From: Gammaproteobacteria bacterium
Lineage (GTDB): Bacteria > Pseudomonadota > Gammaproteobacteria > Ga0077536
Assembly (NCBI GenBank): GCA_024235015.1
Contig: JACKNG010000006.1
Coordinates: forward strand, 248,001 to 312,000
DNA length: 64,000 nt
Direction: 5' to 3'
A program made the translations under genes and the position numbers. The notes beneath the pieces are model-generated. The model made no database searches and was not told the DNA's origin. It saw only the letters and a program-made list of their open reading frames with translations. Shown here one piece after another: positions 1-9,123 of the stretch. Position 1 is the stretch's first letter, and each line of letters begins with the position of its first letter.

Positions 1-351
1 TCGACCGTGCTGCGCAACCTCGGCCAGACCCTCGGCCACGTCCTCATCGCGGCGCGTTCGCTGGCCAAGGGCATCGGCAAGCTCGAACTCAACGCCGCCG
101 CGCTCGCGGCCGACCTCGAGCGCGCCTGGGAAGTGCTCGCCGAACCGGTGCAGACGGTGATGCGCGCCCACGGCATCGCCGACTCCTACGAACAGCTCAA
201 GGCCCTGACCCGCGGCCGCGCCATCGATCGCGCCGGCCTGCATGCCTTCATCGACGGCCTCGACCTGCCCGCCGACACGCGCGCGGATCTCAAGGCGCTG
301 ACCCCGGCCACCTACGTCGGGCTCGCGGCCCGCCTCGCCCGGGATGTCTGA
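1..351 (+). CDS. purB: Adenylosuccinate lyase, C-terminal part (gene starts before the window)
   Basis: Only the last 116 residues are present; the frame is open from base 1. The enzyme removes fumarate from adenylosuccinate and from SAICAR in cytosolic purine synthesis. The fragment matches the C-terminal helical domain of the gammaproteobacterial PurB type, with LKALTRGRAID, FIDGLDLP and LKALTPATYVGLAARL spaced as in E. coli PurB (from memory of the family). The TGA stop lies inside the start of the next gene (8-base overlap), so the two are probably translated together. The catalytic residues lie upstream of the window and cannot be checked. Sure of the family, since the closing motifs are diagnostic. 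Confidence 0.9.
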   Translation, partial: STVLRNLGQTLGHVLIAARSLAKGIGKLELNAAALAADLERAWEVLAEPVQTVMRAHGIADSYEQLKALTRGRAIDRAGLHAFIDGLDLPADTRADLKALTPATYVGLAARLARDV

Positions 352-856
352 TCCGGGCGGCCCGGTACTCGGCCAGACCGACGCGCTGCTCGACATCGAC
401 GGCAGCGCGCTGCTCGGCGAGATCAGCCTCGCGCTCGCCCGCCAGTGCCGCCGCCACCTCGACATCGTCAGCCGTCACCTCGATCCGGCTGTCTACGACA
501 ACGACGACTTCGCCGAGGCGGTCAAGCGCATCGCGCTCGGCAATCGCCACGCCCGCATCCGCCTGTTCATCGTCGACCCGCGCCCGCTGGTGTCGCGCGG
601 CCATCGCCTGCTCGACCTGGCCGAGCGCCTGTCGAGCTTCGTCCAGGTACGTGTCGCAGCGCCGCTACAAAAGGAATTCAACGAGGCCATCCTGCTGGCC
701 GATAGAAAGGGATATGCCCACCGTCGCTTCGCCGACCGTTTCGAGGGCACGGCCAATTTCAGCGACCCGCGCCTGGCCGCGGCGCTGGCCGACCGCATCG
801 ACGAGCTGTGGGAACGCGGCCTGCCCGACCCCAACTTCAGGCGCCTGCACCTATGA
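344..856 (+). CDS. Conserved hypothetical protein downstream of purB
   Basis: A 170-residue soluble protein with no signal peptide and no clear membrane segment. I do not recognise a characterised family. The middle (RIRLFIVDPRPLV, then a basic and aromatic stretch ending FSDPRLAAALADRIDELW) resembles the fold of phospholipase D-like domains without the catalytic HKD residues; that resemblance is an inference from pattern only. The start ATG lies in the last codons of purB (8-base overlap) and the TGA overlaps the next start as ATGA, so purB, this gene and the secretin-like gene form one coupled unit. Small uncharacterised proteins next to purB occur in other gammaproteobacteria. The function is unknown. 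Confidence 0.7.
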   Translation: MSDPGGPVLGQTDALLDIDGSALLGEISLALARQCRRHLDIVSRHLDPAVYDNDDFAEAVKRIALGNRHARIRLFIVDPRPLVSRGHRLLDLAERLSSFVQVRVAAPLQKEFNEAILLADRKGYAHRRFADRFEGTANFSDPRLAAALADRIDELWERGLPDPNFRRLHL

Positions 857-1743
857 ACCCGGCAATTGCGCATCGTGCTTCGTGGCCGATTCTCGCCCTC
901 GTCCTGCTCCTGATCGGCACGCCGGCCAGCCCGGCCGACGAGTTCGTGCTCGAGGTCATTCCCCTGCACCACGCCCTGGTCGACGACGTGCTGCCGACCC
1001 TGCGCGAGCTGGTGGCGCCGGGCGGCACCGTCACCGGCATGCACGACAAGCTCATCGTGCGCACGACCCCCGACAACCTTGCCCAGCTCAAGACGGTGCT
1101 GGGCACCCTCGACCGGCGCCTGCGCCAGCTGCGCATCACGGTCAGCCAGGACGCCGGGCGCGAATACCAATGGCAGGAAGACAGCCTGCATGCACGGATT
1201 CGCACCGGCGATGTCGGCGCCGCGATCAGCGGCCCCGGTGGCGCGCACGGCCCCGGCGCGGCGTTGAGCATCGGTGACGACGACAGCCGCGTGACCTATC
1301 GCAATCTCACCACCCGCGGCGCCGAGGATCGCAACGCCAGCCAGTTCGTCACCACCGTCGAGGGCAGCCCGGCGTGGATCAACACCGGCCAGGTGGTGCC
1401 ACTCGCCAACCGCCAGATCGCCCCCACGCCCTACGGCGCGACCGTGGTCGACTCCATCGAATACCGCAACGTCGGCACCGGCTTCTACGTCACCCCGCGC
1501 GTCGCCGGCGACAACGTCACCCTGGAGATTTCACCTTACGCCGAGAACCTTTCGCGTCAGGGCGGCGGAACCATCGACAGCCGCGGGCTGAACACCGTGG
1601 TCAGCGGCAGGCTCGGCCAGTGGATTGCGCTGGGCGGCGCCGGCCAGCAGGCGACCGACGGTGGGCGCGGTATCGTTCACCGCACGCGGGGCACGGCGAG
1701 CGAGACCTACGACGTGTGGGTCAAGGTCGACGTCATCGAGTAG
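853..1743 (+). CDS. Exported secretin/NolW-domain protein
   Basis: A 296-residue protein with an N-terminal signal peptide (basic MNPAIAHRA, hydrophobic [12 protein letters not shown], then small residues before ADEF). Residues about 35-95 ([19 protein letters not shown], then [17 protein letters not shown]) look like the short N1/NolW fold of secretins. The second half (about residues 165-290) resembles a secretin-type beta region, with [16 protein letters not shown] and WIALGGAG. The protein is far shorter than true type II, III or IV secretins (400-750 residues), so it is unlikely to form a full outer-membrane gate alone. The start is chosen at the ATG that overlaps the previous stop (ATGA) and opens the signal peptide; an upstream in-frame start would ruin the signal. 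The role is unknown, probably periplasmic or outer-membrane associated. Confidence 0.75.
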   Translation: MNPAIAHRASWPILALVLLLIGTPASPADEFVLEVIPLHHALVDDVLPTLRELVAPGGTVTGMHDKLIVRTTPDNLAQLKTVLGTLDRRLRQLRITVSQDAGREYQWQEDSLHARIRTGDVGAAISGPGGAHGPGAALSIGDDDSRVTYRNLTTRGAEDRNASQFVTTVEGSPAWINTGQVVPLANRQIAPTPYGATVVDSIEYRNVGTGFYVTPRVAGDNVTLEISPYAENLSRQGGGTIDSRGLNTVVSGRLGQWIALGGAGQQATDGGRGIVHRTRGTASETYDVWVKVDVIE

Positions 1744-1793
1744 TCGTACGGTCGAAAGGCTGCTGCGGCGTTGCCGCCAGGGGCGATCGAGCA

Positions 1794-1863
1794 AGGGGGA
1801 CAGTATACTTTTCGCCACCGCGCAGCCGCGGCAGGACGCCTAGCAAAAGTATACTGTCCCCCT
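1794..1863. repeat. REP-like inverted repeat, copy 1
   Basis: Two perfect 19-base arms (1794-1812 and 1845-1863), left arm AGGGGGACAGTATACTTTT, enclose a 32-base GC-rich spacer. The unit sits in the 179-base gap between the secretin-like gene and purL. A related, imperfect copy lies at 7876-7937. The GGGGACAGTATACTTT core resembles repetitive extragenic elements mobilised by IS200-like (RAYT) transposases in other gammaproteobacteria; that link is from memory and no such transposase gene lies in this window. The folded RNA would be a long stem, but no T-run follows it, so it is not an obvious terminator. Confidence 0.75.
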
Positions 1864-1922
1864 CACCCCGCGCCGCTGCGTGCGGGGCCCGAACCACCAT
1901 GCCGCCAGCAGGACCCGCGCCG

Positions 1923-4900
1923 ATGCTATTGCTCCAGGGCAATGCCGCCCTTTCGCCGTTCCGTACCGCCAAGCTCGTCGCCGAGAGCCCCGTCCCGCCC
2001 AGCGCCCTGACGGCCACCCATCTCTACGTCGCCTGGTTCGCCGCCGCTGCCGCGCCGGGTGACGCCGAGCGGGCACGGCTGCGCGACCTGCTGGGGGGCG
2101 GTGACTGGCTCGAGGCGGGGCCGTTGCCGGCCGGCGCCTTCGTCGTCACCCCACGCGTGGGCACCTTGTCCCCATGGGCGAGCAAGGCGCGCGACATCTG
2201 CATCAACTGCGGACTCACCGACCTCGAACGGGTCGAGCGCGTGACCCTGTGGCAGGTCGCGGGCGTCGACGCCGACGCCCTGGCGGCGCTCGCCGCGCGC
2301 GTCCACGACCGCATGACCGAAACCGTGTTGTGGGCGCTCGAGGATCTTGCCCGGCTGCATCACCCCACGGCGCCGGCCCCGCTCGGCCACGTCGTGCTCG
2401 GCGATGACGGTGGCGCGGCCCTCACCGCCGCCAACGCGCGCCTCGGCCTCGCCCTGGCCGCCGACGAGATCGATTACCTCCTCGCCCGTTACGCCGAGCT
2501 CGGCCGCGACCCCACCGACGTCGAGCTGATGATGTTCGCGCAGGCCAATTCCGAGCACTGCCGCCACAAGATCTTCAACGCCAGCTGGACCATCGACGGC
2601 GTCGCGCAGGACAAGAGCCTGTTCGCGATGATCCGCAACACCTTCGAGACCCACCCGAACGGCGTGCTCTCGGCCTACCGCGACAATGCCGCGGTCACCA
2701 GCGGCTACCCGGCGCGGCGTTTCGTGCTCGACCCGGCGAGTGGCGTGTGGGGACGCAGCGAGGAGCCGGCCCACATCCTGATGAAGGTCGAGACCCACAA
2801 TCACCCGACCGGCATCTCGCCCTTCCCCGGTGCCGCCACCGGCGCCGGCGGCGAAATCCGCGACGAGGGCGCAACCGGTCGCGGGGCCAAGCCCAAGGCC
2901 GGCCTGACCGGCTTTCACGTCTCCCACCTGCGCCTGCCCGGCACGCCTGCACCGTGGGAAAAGCCGCGCCCCCTGAACCCGCGCCTGGAGAGCGCACTGT
3001 CGATCATGACGGCCGGTCCGATCGGTGCCGCCGCCTTCAACAACGAGTTCGGGCGCCCGGCCCTGGCCGGCTACTTCCGCAGTTTCGAGCAGGTCGGCGA
3101 CGACACCACCGTGCGCGGCTACGACAAGCCGGTGATGCTCGCCGGCGGGCTCGGCAACATCCGCGCCGGCCACGTCGAGAAGAACCGCATCGAGCCCGGT
3201 GCGCTGGTCATCGTGCTGGGTGGCCCGGCGATGCTGATCGGGCTCGGCGGCGGCGCCGCATCCTCGGTCGATTCCGGCGCCATGCAGGCCGAGCTCGACT
3301 TCGCCTCGGTCCAGCGCGACAACGCCGAGATGCAGCGCCGCTGCCAGCAGGTCATCGATGCCTGCTGGGCCGCGGGCGCGGCCAACCCGATCGTGATGAT
3401 CCACGACGTCGGCGCCGGCGGCCTGTCCAATGCCATCCCCGAGCTGCTCCACGACAGCGGCCGCGGCGGCGTCATCGACCTGCGCAAGGTGCCCAGCGCC
3501 GAACCCGGCCTGTCGCCGCTCGAGATCTGGTGCAACGAAGCGCAGGAGCGCTACGTGCTGGCCATCGCGCCGGCCGACCTGCCGCGCTTCGAGGCGCTGT
3601 GCGCGCGCGAGCGCTGTCCGTTCGCGGTGGTCGGCACGGCCACCGCCGAGGAGCGCCTGCAGGTGACCGACGCGGTGCTCGGCGCCGACGCCATCGACCT
3701 GCCCATGGACGTGCTGTTCGGCAAGCCGCCACGCATGGCGCGCGAGGCCACCCACCAGGATTGCGCGCTGCCCGCGCTCGACACCACGCGCATCGACCTC
3801 GCCGAGGCCTTCGACCGCGTGCTGCGTTTTCCCGGGGTCGGCGACAAGCGCTTCCTCATCACCATCGGCGATCGCACCGTCGGCGGCTTGTCGGTCCGCG
3901 ACCAGATGGTGGGGCCGTGGCAGGTCCCGGTGGCCGACTGCGCGGTGACCGCGGCCGGCTTCGACGACCTCACGGGCGAGGCCATGGCGGTCGGCGAGCG
4001 CACCCCGGTCGCACTCCTCGACGGCCCGGCCTCGGCCCGGCTGGCCATCGCCGAGACGGTGACCAACCTCGCCGCGGCGCGCATCCAGTCGCTCGCGGAC
4101 ATCGTCCTGTCGGCCAACTGGATGAGCCCGGCCGGCCATCCCGGCGAGGACGCCCGGCTCTACGACATGGTGCGCACCGTCGGCATGGAATTCTGCCCCG
4201 CGCTCGGCATCAACGTGCCGGTCGGCAAGGACTCGATGTCGATGCAATCGAGCTGGCAGGCCGGCGACGCGCGCTGGTCGACGGTGTCGCCGGTGTCGCT
4301 GGTGATTTCCGGTTTCGCCCCCGTGACCAATGTGCGCCAGAGCCTCACCCCCGAACTCGCCCGCGACTTCGACAGCGAACTCCTGCTCATCGACCTCGGC
4401 TGCGGGCGCCAGCGCCTCGGCGGCTCGATCCTCGGCCAGTGCTGGCATGCGCCCGGTGGCGCCCCGCCCGACTGCGACGAGCCCGGCCTGCTGGCGGAGT
4501 TCTTCCGCGCCGTGCAGGCGCTGAACGAGGCCGGCCACCTGCTCGCCTACCACGATCGCTCCGACGGCGGCCTCGCCGTGACCCTGGCCGAGATGGCCTT
4601 CGCCGGCCGCTGCGGGCTGGACGTCGACATCGCCATGCCGGGGGCGAATGCGCTCGCCACGCTGTTCTGCGAGGAGCCGGGGGCGGTCATCCAGGTCCGC
4701 GGCGAGGATGTCGAAGCGGTACTCCGCTTCCTCGACGAAACCACCGCCCTCGGCCCCCACGTGCACCGCCTGGGGCGCCCCGTGGCGGCGCCGGCGTTCA
4801 GCGTGACCCAGGCCGGCCAGCCCCTGTTCCGCGCGCCGCTGGCCGATCTCCTCGCCGCCTGGAGCGCTACCAGCCACGCCATGCAACGTCTGCGCGACAA

Positions 4901-5780
4901 CCCGCAGTGCGCCGACGAGGAGCTCGCCGGCATCCTCGATCTCGACGATCCTGGCCTCGCCATCCACCTGCCCGATGCCGCCCGCGACCTCCACCGCGCG
5001 CCCGCCGTGGCGACCGGCGTGCGGCCCCGGGTCGCCGTGCTACGCGAGCAGGGGGTCAACGGCCAGGTCGAGATGGCCGCCGCCTTCGACCTCGCCGGCT
5101 TCGAAACCGTCGACGTGCACATGACCGACATCCTCGGCGGCCGCGTCGATCTCGGCGACATCACCGGGCTGGCCGTGTGCGGTGGCTTCTCCTACGGCGA
5201 CGTGCTCGGCGCCGGGCGCGGCTGGGCCGGCACCATCCGCCACAACGCACGGGCGCGTGACGTGTTCGCGGCCTTCTTCGCACGGCCGACGACCTTCACC
5301 CTGGGCGTGTGCAACGGCTGCCAGATGCTCGCCGAACTGCAGGACCTCGTCCCCGGCGCGGCAGGCTGGCCACGCTTCGAACGCAACCTCTCCGAGCAGT
5401 TCGAGGCGCGCTACGCCCTGGTCGAAGTGCTGCCCTCGCCCTCGGTGCTGCTGGGCCCGATGGCCGGCATGCGCATGCCGGTGGCGGTGGCCCACGGCGA
5501 GGGCCGCGCGGCCTGGGACGGTGCACCCGACGCCACGCAGGCGTGCCTGCGCTACGTCGACAACCACGGCCGGGCGACAACGCGCTACCCGGCCAACCCC
5601 AACGGCTCGCCCGACGGCATCACCGGCCTGACCAGTGCCGACGGCCGCGTCACCATCATGATGCCGCACCCGGAACAGGTGTTCCTGGCGCGGCAGTTGT
5701 CGTGGTGCCCGCCGACGTGGCGCGACGCCGAGAGCCCGTGGCAGGCCTTGTTCAACAACGCCCGGCGCTGGGTGGCCTAG
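1923..5780 (+). CDS. purL: Phosphoribosylformylglycinamidine synthase (FGAM synthetase)
   Basis: 1285 residues, the large single-chain PurL of Gram-negative bacteria (E. coli has 1295). It converts FGAR, ATP and glutamine to FGAM in step four of purine synthesis, in the cytosol. Visible parts: N-terminal domain with [17 protein letters not shown], first synthetase half with [18 protein letters not shown] and the loop [32 protein letters not shown], a second synthetase half with [16 protein letters not shown], and a class I glutaminase with the Cys in GVCNGCQML (about residue 1130) and a His in MMPHPEQVF. Start at ATG 1923 because [14 protein letters not shown] aligns with the usual N-terminus; an in-frame ATG at 1899 would add 8 residues. 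It stands alone after a REP-like repeat. Confidence 0.97.
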   Translation: MLLLQGNAALSPFRTAKLVAESPVPPSALTATHLYVAWFAAAAAPGDAERARLRDLLGGGDWLEAGPLPAGAFVVTPRVGTLSPWASKARDICINCGLTDLERVERVTLWQVAGVDADALAALAARVHDRMTETVLWALEDLARLHHPTAPAPLGHVVLGDDGGAALTAANARLGLALAADEIDYLLARYAELGRDPTDVELMMFAQANSEHCRHKIFNASWTIDGVAQDKSLFAMIRNTFETHPNGVLSAYRDNAAVTSGYPARRFVLDPASGVWGRSEEPAHILMKVETHNHPTGISPFPGAATGAGGEIRDEGATGRGAKPKAGLTGFHVSHLRLPGTPAPWEKPRPLNPRLESALSIMTAGPIGAAAFNNEFGRPALAGYFRSFEQVGDDTTVRGYDKPVMLAGGLGNIRAGHVEKNRIEPGALVIVLGGPAMLIGLGGGAASSVDSGAMQAELDFASVQRDNAEMQRRCQQVIDACWAAGAANPIVMIHDVGAGGLSNAIPELLHDSGRGGVIDLRKVPSAEPGLSPLEIWCNEAQERYVLAIAPADLPRFEALCARERCPFAVVGTATAEERLQVTDAVLGADAIDLPMDVLFGKPPRMAREATHQDCALPALDTTRIDLAEAFDRVLRFPGVGDKRFLITIGDRTVGGLSVRDQMVGPWQVPVADCAVTAAGFDDLTGEAMAVGERTPVALLDGPASARLAIAETVTNLAAARIQSLADIVLSANWMSPAGHPGEDARLYDMVRTVGMEFCPALGINVPVGKDSMSMQSSWQAGDARWSTVSPVSLVISGFAPVTNVRQSLTPELARDFDSELLLIDLGCGRQRLGGSILGQCWHAPGGAPPDCDEPGLLAEFFRAVQALNEAGHLLAYHDRSDGGLAVTLAEMAFAGRCGLDVDIAMPGANALATLFCEEPGAVIQVRGEDVEAVLRFLDETTALGPHVHRLGRPVAAPAFSVTQAGQPLFRAPLADLLAAWSATSHAMQRLRDNPQCADEELAGILDLDDPGLAIHLPDAARDLHRAPAVATGVRPRVAVLREQGVNGQVEMAAAFDLAGFETVDVHMTDILGGRVDLGDITGLAVCGGFSYGDVLGAGRGWAGTIRHNARARDVFAAFFARPTTFTLGVCNGCQMLAELQDLVPGAAGWPRFERNLSEQFEARYALVEVLPSPSVLLGPMAGMRMPVAVAHGEGRAAWDGAPDATQACLRYVDNHGRATTRYPANPNGSPDGITGLTSADGRVTIMMPHPEQVFLARQLSWCPPTWRDAESPWQALFNNARRWVA

Positions 5781-6000
5781 GACCCGGCGGTCGCCCGACG
5801 CCGCCTGCGACCTCCGCGATCGCTTTTCACCAGCCTGTTAGAGTGGCCGGGCGCGCGCGCTGCACCGTGTGTCGCATCCCGCCTGGTATCCAGGAGCGTG
5901 GCAGTGAGGTTGATCCCATCCGGTTCGTCGGCCAGCGAGTCGCAACGGCGGCCGCGAAGCGCCGGCGCAGCGGCGCGCCACCACGGCCGGAGCCGCACCG

Positions 6001-6513
6001 GTGAGTGGTAACGGCAAGCGCTTCGCCGACCTCGTCGGCAAGGTCCGCCGCCTCGAGCACGACACCGTCGAGCACGCGCGACCGCGGCCCCCGGCGCGGC
6101 GCCGCCGGCCGCCGGACCACGAGCCGGGCGACGCCGGGTGGAGCGAGTTGCCCGAAGACGCCGCGACCACGACCGCGGACGAGTACCAGCGCCCGGGCAT
6201 CCAGCACAGCATGCTGCGCAAGCTGCGCCGCAGCCAGTTCCCGGTCGAGGAGAGCCTCGACCTGCACGGCCTGCGCCTCGAGGAGGCGCGCCGCGAGCTG
6301 AGCCGCTTCCTCGCCACCGCCGGCGGCGCCCGCCTGCGCTGCGTGCGCATCGTCCATGGCAAGGGCATGAGTTCGCCCGGGCTGGCGCCGGTGCTGAAAC
6401 CCAACGTCCGTCACTGGCTGCGCGAAGACGCGGGTACTGGCGTGGGTGGCGGTACGCGACAGCGGCGGCGGCAGCGGCGGGTCGACGTGCTGCTGCGCGC
6501 ACGCCAGCGCTGA
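6001..6513 (+). CDS. Smr-domain protein (putative endonuclease), C-terminus frameshifted as sequenced
   Basis: 170 residues from a GTG start preceded by GGAG. The N-terminal 75 residues are charged and low in complexity. The Smr domain begins near residue 80 with ESLDLHGLRLEEARRELSRF and continues with RCVRIVHGKGMSS and LKPNVRHWL; Smr domains are linked to nicking or RNA cleavage. After HWLRED the reading frame becomes Gly/Arg-rich, whereas a neighbouring frame encodes VLAWVAVRDSGGGSG, the usual family continuation. The original frame then resumes as VDVLLRAR. An extra base near 6431-6436 and a missing base near 6478-6481, both in G-runs, would explain this. It lies convergent to the next gene, separated by a hairpin. 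Family certain, exact C-terminus not. Confidence 0.85.
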   Translation: MSGNGKRFADLVGKVRRLEHDTVEHARPRPPARRRRPPDHEPGDAGWSELPEDAATTTADEYQRPGIQHSMLRKLRRSQFPVEESLDLHGLRLEEARRELSRFLATAGGARLRCVRIVHGKGMSSPGLAPVLKPNVRHWLREDAGTGVGGGTRQRRRQRRVDVLLRARQR

Positions 6514-6525
6514 AGGCGAAAACGA

Positions 6526-6550
6526 CGACGCCGGCACGAGGCCGGCGTCG
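6526..6550. terminator. Terminator-like hairpin between convergent genes
   Basis: A perfect 10-base-pair stem (CGACGCCGGC / GCCGGCGTCG) with the 5-base loop ACGAG lies 12 bases after the Smr-gene stop and 40 bases after the stop of the convergent oxidoreductase gene. GAAAACGA precedes it on the plus strand, which gives a short U-containing tail for transcripts from the minus strand. It could end transcription in both directions; the T-run is short, so activity is inferred from position. Confidence 0.5.
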
Positions 6551-6590
6551 CGGTCAAGCGCACGGCGGGTGCCGCGCGCACGTGCCTGAC

Positions 6591-7723
6591 TCAGGCAGCG
6601 GCTTCCTGCACCACCAGCGGCTTCGGATCGAGTTCCTTCAGCGCCGGCATCACCTCCGGCGAACAGGCGCATGCTCTTCTCGGCCAGCCTGATCGGCATC
6701 GAGCCGTACTTGAAGATGAAGGTGATCTCTCCACGCCGAACTCGTTGGCGAGTTCGCTGGTGCTTGATGACCTGGTCCGCGTGCCCCAGGGATGCCTGTT
6801 GAAGAACCCGCGGCGGAACGGCGTGGCATCCTTGCGCAGCATGTCCTGTGCCGCGCCGTAGGACTCGTAGCCCTTGATCTTGCCCAAGTGGTCGCCGAGC
6901 AGCTCGTAGTGGCGCAGCGCCGAATCGGAATACTCCACCATGTACTGCTTCGGCACCTTTGCGCGCTTCCTCCTCGGTCTCGGCGACGTAGGTCCACACC
7001 GCCAGGCGTCCGCGGCTCGGCTTGTAACCGGCCTGGGCGTGCAGGGTGGCGTACTTTTCGCCGTCTCCAGCGACAGGCCCAGCTCTGGGTCGGGATGACC
7101 AGCGGCCGGATGTCGTGCTTGGCGATGATTTCGACCGTCTCGTCGGTACCGCCGGCACACCACAGGTTGCCGGACAGATCCCGATCCGGTTGCGGGCGCA
7201 GTGCAGGCCTTGATGTTGAAGTGCTCCTCGAGCTGTACTGCCCGGTGGCGGCAGTTGGCGCAGCACCTGGATCGATTCGTCGAAGCGTGCCCGCGCCTCG
7301 GCCCGGTCGATGCCCAGCCCTCGTACTCGCGGCAGCCGAGACCGCGGCCGACGCCGCAGATGATCTCGCGATTCAGCCCGAGGAAGGTGTCGAGCATGTT
7401 GATGTCCTCGGCCACCCGCACCGGGTTGTGCCAGGGCAGCACCACGACCATGGTGCCGAGATCGACGCGCTCGGTGATGCCGGCGATGTAGCTCAGGTAC
7501 TGCAGCGGGTTGGTGACCATCGTGTAAGGCGTGAAGTGGTGCTCGATGGTCCACAGGGTGTCGAAACCGGTCTCGTCGGCGATGCGCGCGATGTTGATCT
7601 CTCGAGGAAGACCTCGCGATCGGATTTGCTCGGCCGCGGCGGCACGGCCTCGCCGCGTTCCTCGGCCTCGTAACGGTCCCAGTCGGTGTAATTCTGGTTG
7701 AACAGCGTGGCGCCTACTCGCAT
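6591..7723 (-). pseudogene. LLM-class flavin-dependent oxidoreductase (luciferase-like monooxygenase), frame broken many times as sequenced
   Basis: The start is clear (ATG at 7723 after GGGGAGAG; MRVGATLFNQNYTDWDRYEA), and so is the end (LDPKPLVVQEAAA then TGA). Between them the well-conserved pieces lie in all three frames: INIARIADETGFDTLWTIEH, LGTMVVVLPWHNPVRVAEDI, REIICGVGRGLGCREYEGW, GIDRAEARARFDESIQVLRQ, TDETVEIIAKHDIRPLVIP, KYATLHAQAGYKPSRGRLAV, YMVEYSDSALRHYELLGDHL, EITFIFKYGSMPIRLAEKSM. Joined, they make a family-length protein of about 377 residues using reduced flavin and oxygen; the substrate is unknown. At least eleven small indels are needed (for example near 7603, 7314, 7176, 6950 and 6777). 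The 1133-base span is not a multiple of three. The pieces are otherwise undecayed, so base-level sequence error is likelier than a true pseudogene. Confidence 0.8.
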
Positions 7724-7875
7724 GTGAAACTCTCCCCTCGGTGTGGGAGTTGACGGACGGCGGGCGCCGTCCATGGACAGGCACTAAACCTAGCGCAAGC
7801 GCGGGCCAGCGCGAGCGGGCGGCTTGCGCTGGATCAAGAGGAGGCGGGTTGCGGGCGCGTGGCGACCGCGCGAAC

Positions 7876-7937
7876 GGGACAGTATACCTTCGCGCCCTTC
7901 GTAGCCCGGCGCGCAGCGGGGCGCAAGTATACGGTCC
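7876..7937. repeat. REP-like inverted repeat, copy 2
   Basis: Left arm GGGACAGTATACCTTCGC continuing into GCCC (7876-7897); right arm GGGCGCAAGTATACGGTCCC (7918-7937). The arms pair with a few mismatches around a 20-base spacer. The core matches copy 1 at 1794-1863 (GGGACAGTATACYTT). It sits in the 231-base gap between the 3' end of ispF and the upstream side of the oxidoreductase gene. The rest of that gap holds a short GC hairpin (GGACGGCG / CGCCGTCC, 7755-7772) and nothing else I can identify. Copy 2 lies in the error-prone segment, so its mismatches may not all be real. Confidence 0.65.
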
Positions 7938-7954
7938 CCAATCGTCCGGGCAGG

Positions 7955-8428
7955 TCACCCGCCGTCGGTGCAAGCAGGCACACGCGCAGGCGGCGATACC
8001 TCGCCGCGGCCGGTGAAGCCCATCTTCTCGGTCGTCGAAACCCTTGACGTTGACGGCGGCGACGTCGATCCCGGTGTCGGCGGCGATGTTGGCGCGCATG
8101 CGCTCGACGTGGGCGCGGATGCGCGGGCGCTCGCAGATGACCGTGGCGTCGACGTTGACCGCCTGCCAGCCAGCCGCGGCGACCAGTTCGCACACGTGGC
8201 GCAGCAGCCTGCGGCTGTCGGCACCTTCCAGGCCAGGTCACTGTCGGAAATGCAGGCTGATGTCGCCGAGCGCGGCGGCGCCGAGCAGGGCGTCGCAGAT
8301 CGCGTGCAGCAGCACGTCGCCATCGGAATGCGCGGCCAGGCCGTGTTCGAACGGGATGCGTTCACCGCCGATGACGACGTGGTCGCCGTCCCGAAGCGAT
8401 GGGCGTCGTAGCCCTGCCCGATCCTCAT
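7955..8428 (-). CDS. ispF: 2-C-methyl-D-erythritol 2,4-cyclodiphosphate synthase (reading frame disturbed as sequenced)
   Basis: IspF closes the cyclic diphosphate in the MEP isoprenoid pathway as a zinc-dependent trimer. The start [13 protein letters not shown] is canonical and follows GAGAGGAG. The frame from this ATG stays open to TGA at 7955 (157 codons, the family length), but parts of it are out of frame. The canonical pieces [74 protein letters not shown] and [12 protein letters not shown] lie in alternating frames. About six small indels (for example in the G-run near 8388 and in TTCC near 8240) restore the normal protein. It directly follows ispD (14-base gap). An essential gene with such breaks points to sequence error. 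Confidence 0.85.
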   Translation of the reverse strand: MRIGQGYDAHRFGTATTSSSAVNASRSNTAWPRIPMATCCCTRSATPCSAPPRSATSACISDSDLAWKVPTAAGCCATCANWSPRLAGRRSTSTPRSSASARASAPTSSACAPTSPPTPGSTSPPSTSRVSTTEKMGFTGRGEVSPPARVPACTDGG

Positions 8429-8442
8429 ACCGTGGTCTCCTC

Positions 8443-9123
8443 TCACCCTGCGCGGCGAGTATGCGCGCCGCGAGTCCGAGATCCTCGGGCTGCGTGATCT
8501 TGAGGATTGTCGCCATGCCCGGCCACCACCCGCGGCACGTGGCCGGCACGTTCGACCGCCTCGGCCTCGTCGGTGACCACCACGCCCGCGGCCAGCGCGC
8601 CTGCGATCGCTTCGCGCAACAGGCGGTAACGGAACATCTGCGGCGTCTGCGCTGCCACAGGCCCTCGCGCGGGACCGTCCGTTCGATGCGCGCGTCGGCC
8701 GCGCACTGCTTGAGAGTGTCGCGCACCCGTACGGCGAGAGATGCCGCCGACGGCGTCGCCGGCGAGTTCTTCGACCATGCGCGCAATGTCGCCGCCGCGC
8801 ACGCAGGGCCGCGCCGCATCGTGTACCAGCACCCAGTCGTCGTCCGCGGCTTCGCCGGCCAGGGCGTCGAGCCCGGCCAGCACGAGTGGCATCGCTCGGC
8901 GCCGCCGGTGACGGCGACGCAGACGGGCGGCAGGGTGAGGTGCGCGAAACGCTCGTCGTGCGCCGCCACCGGCACGACCACGCACGATGCCGGGCTGGGC
9001 GGCGATGCAGGCCAGGTGTGCTCGCACGCTGCGCCTGGCGATGTCGAGATACTGCTTCGGCCGCTCGCCGCCCATGCGGCGGCCGATGCCGGCCGCCGGC
9101 ACGATCGCGAACAGGCGGCTCAC
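8443..9123 (-). CDS. ispD: 2-C-methyl-D-erythritol 4-phosphate cytidylyltransferase (reading frame disturbed as sequenced)
   Basis: IspD transfers CMP from CTP to methylerythritol phosphate in the MEP pathway. A GTG start overlaps the ftsB stop (GTGA). The N-terminus [19 protein letters not shown] with PKQYL is the nucleotide-binding signature. The frame is open for 226 codons, the normal length, but family-typical pieces alternate between two frames: [96 protein letters not shown]. At least six indels, mostly single bases in G/C runs, are implied. Position in eno-ftsB-ispD-ispF is the classical order. An automatic caller would report a full-length but partly nonsensical protein here. Confidence 0.88.
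   Translation of the reverse strand: MSRLFAIVPAAGIGRRMGGERPKQYLDIARRSVRAHLACIAAQPGIVRGRAGGGARRAFRAPHPAARLRRRHRRRRAMPLVLAGLDALAGEAADDDWVLVHDAARPCVRGGDIARMVEELAGDAVGGISRRTGARHSQAVRGRRAHRTDGPARGPVAAQTPQMFRYRLLREAIAGALAAGVVVTDEAEAVERAGHVPRVVAGHGDNPQDHAARGSRTRGAHTRRAG

Noticed and set aside
1926..4994. A long open frame on the minus strand antisense to purL (about 1000 codons)
   Set aside because: GC-rich coding DNA leaves long open frames on the opposite strand; the translation is repetitive in Ala, Gly, Arg, Glu and Asp with no family motif, while purL on the plus strand is canonical.
5781..6000. A short gene between purL and the Smr gene
   Set aside because: Open frames there run in from the shadow of purL or are Arg/Ala-rich without a start signal; no motif is seen.
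7955..9123. ispD and ispF considered as true pseudogenes
   Set aside because: They are normally essential, conserved motifs remain undecayed between breaks, and a neighbouring unrelated gene shows the same damage, so sequence error fits better.
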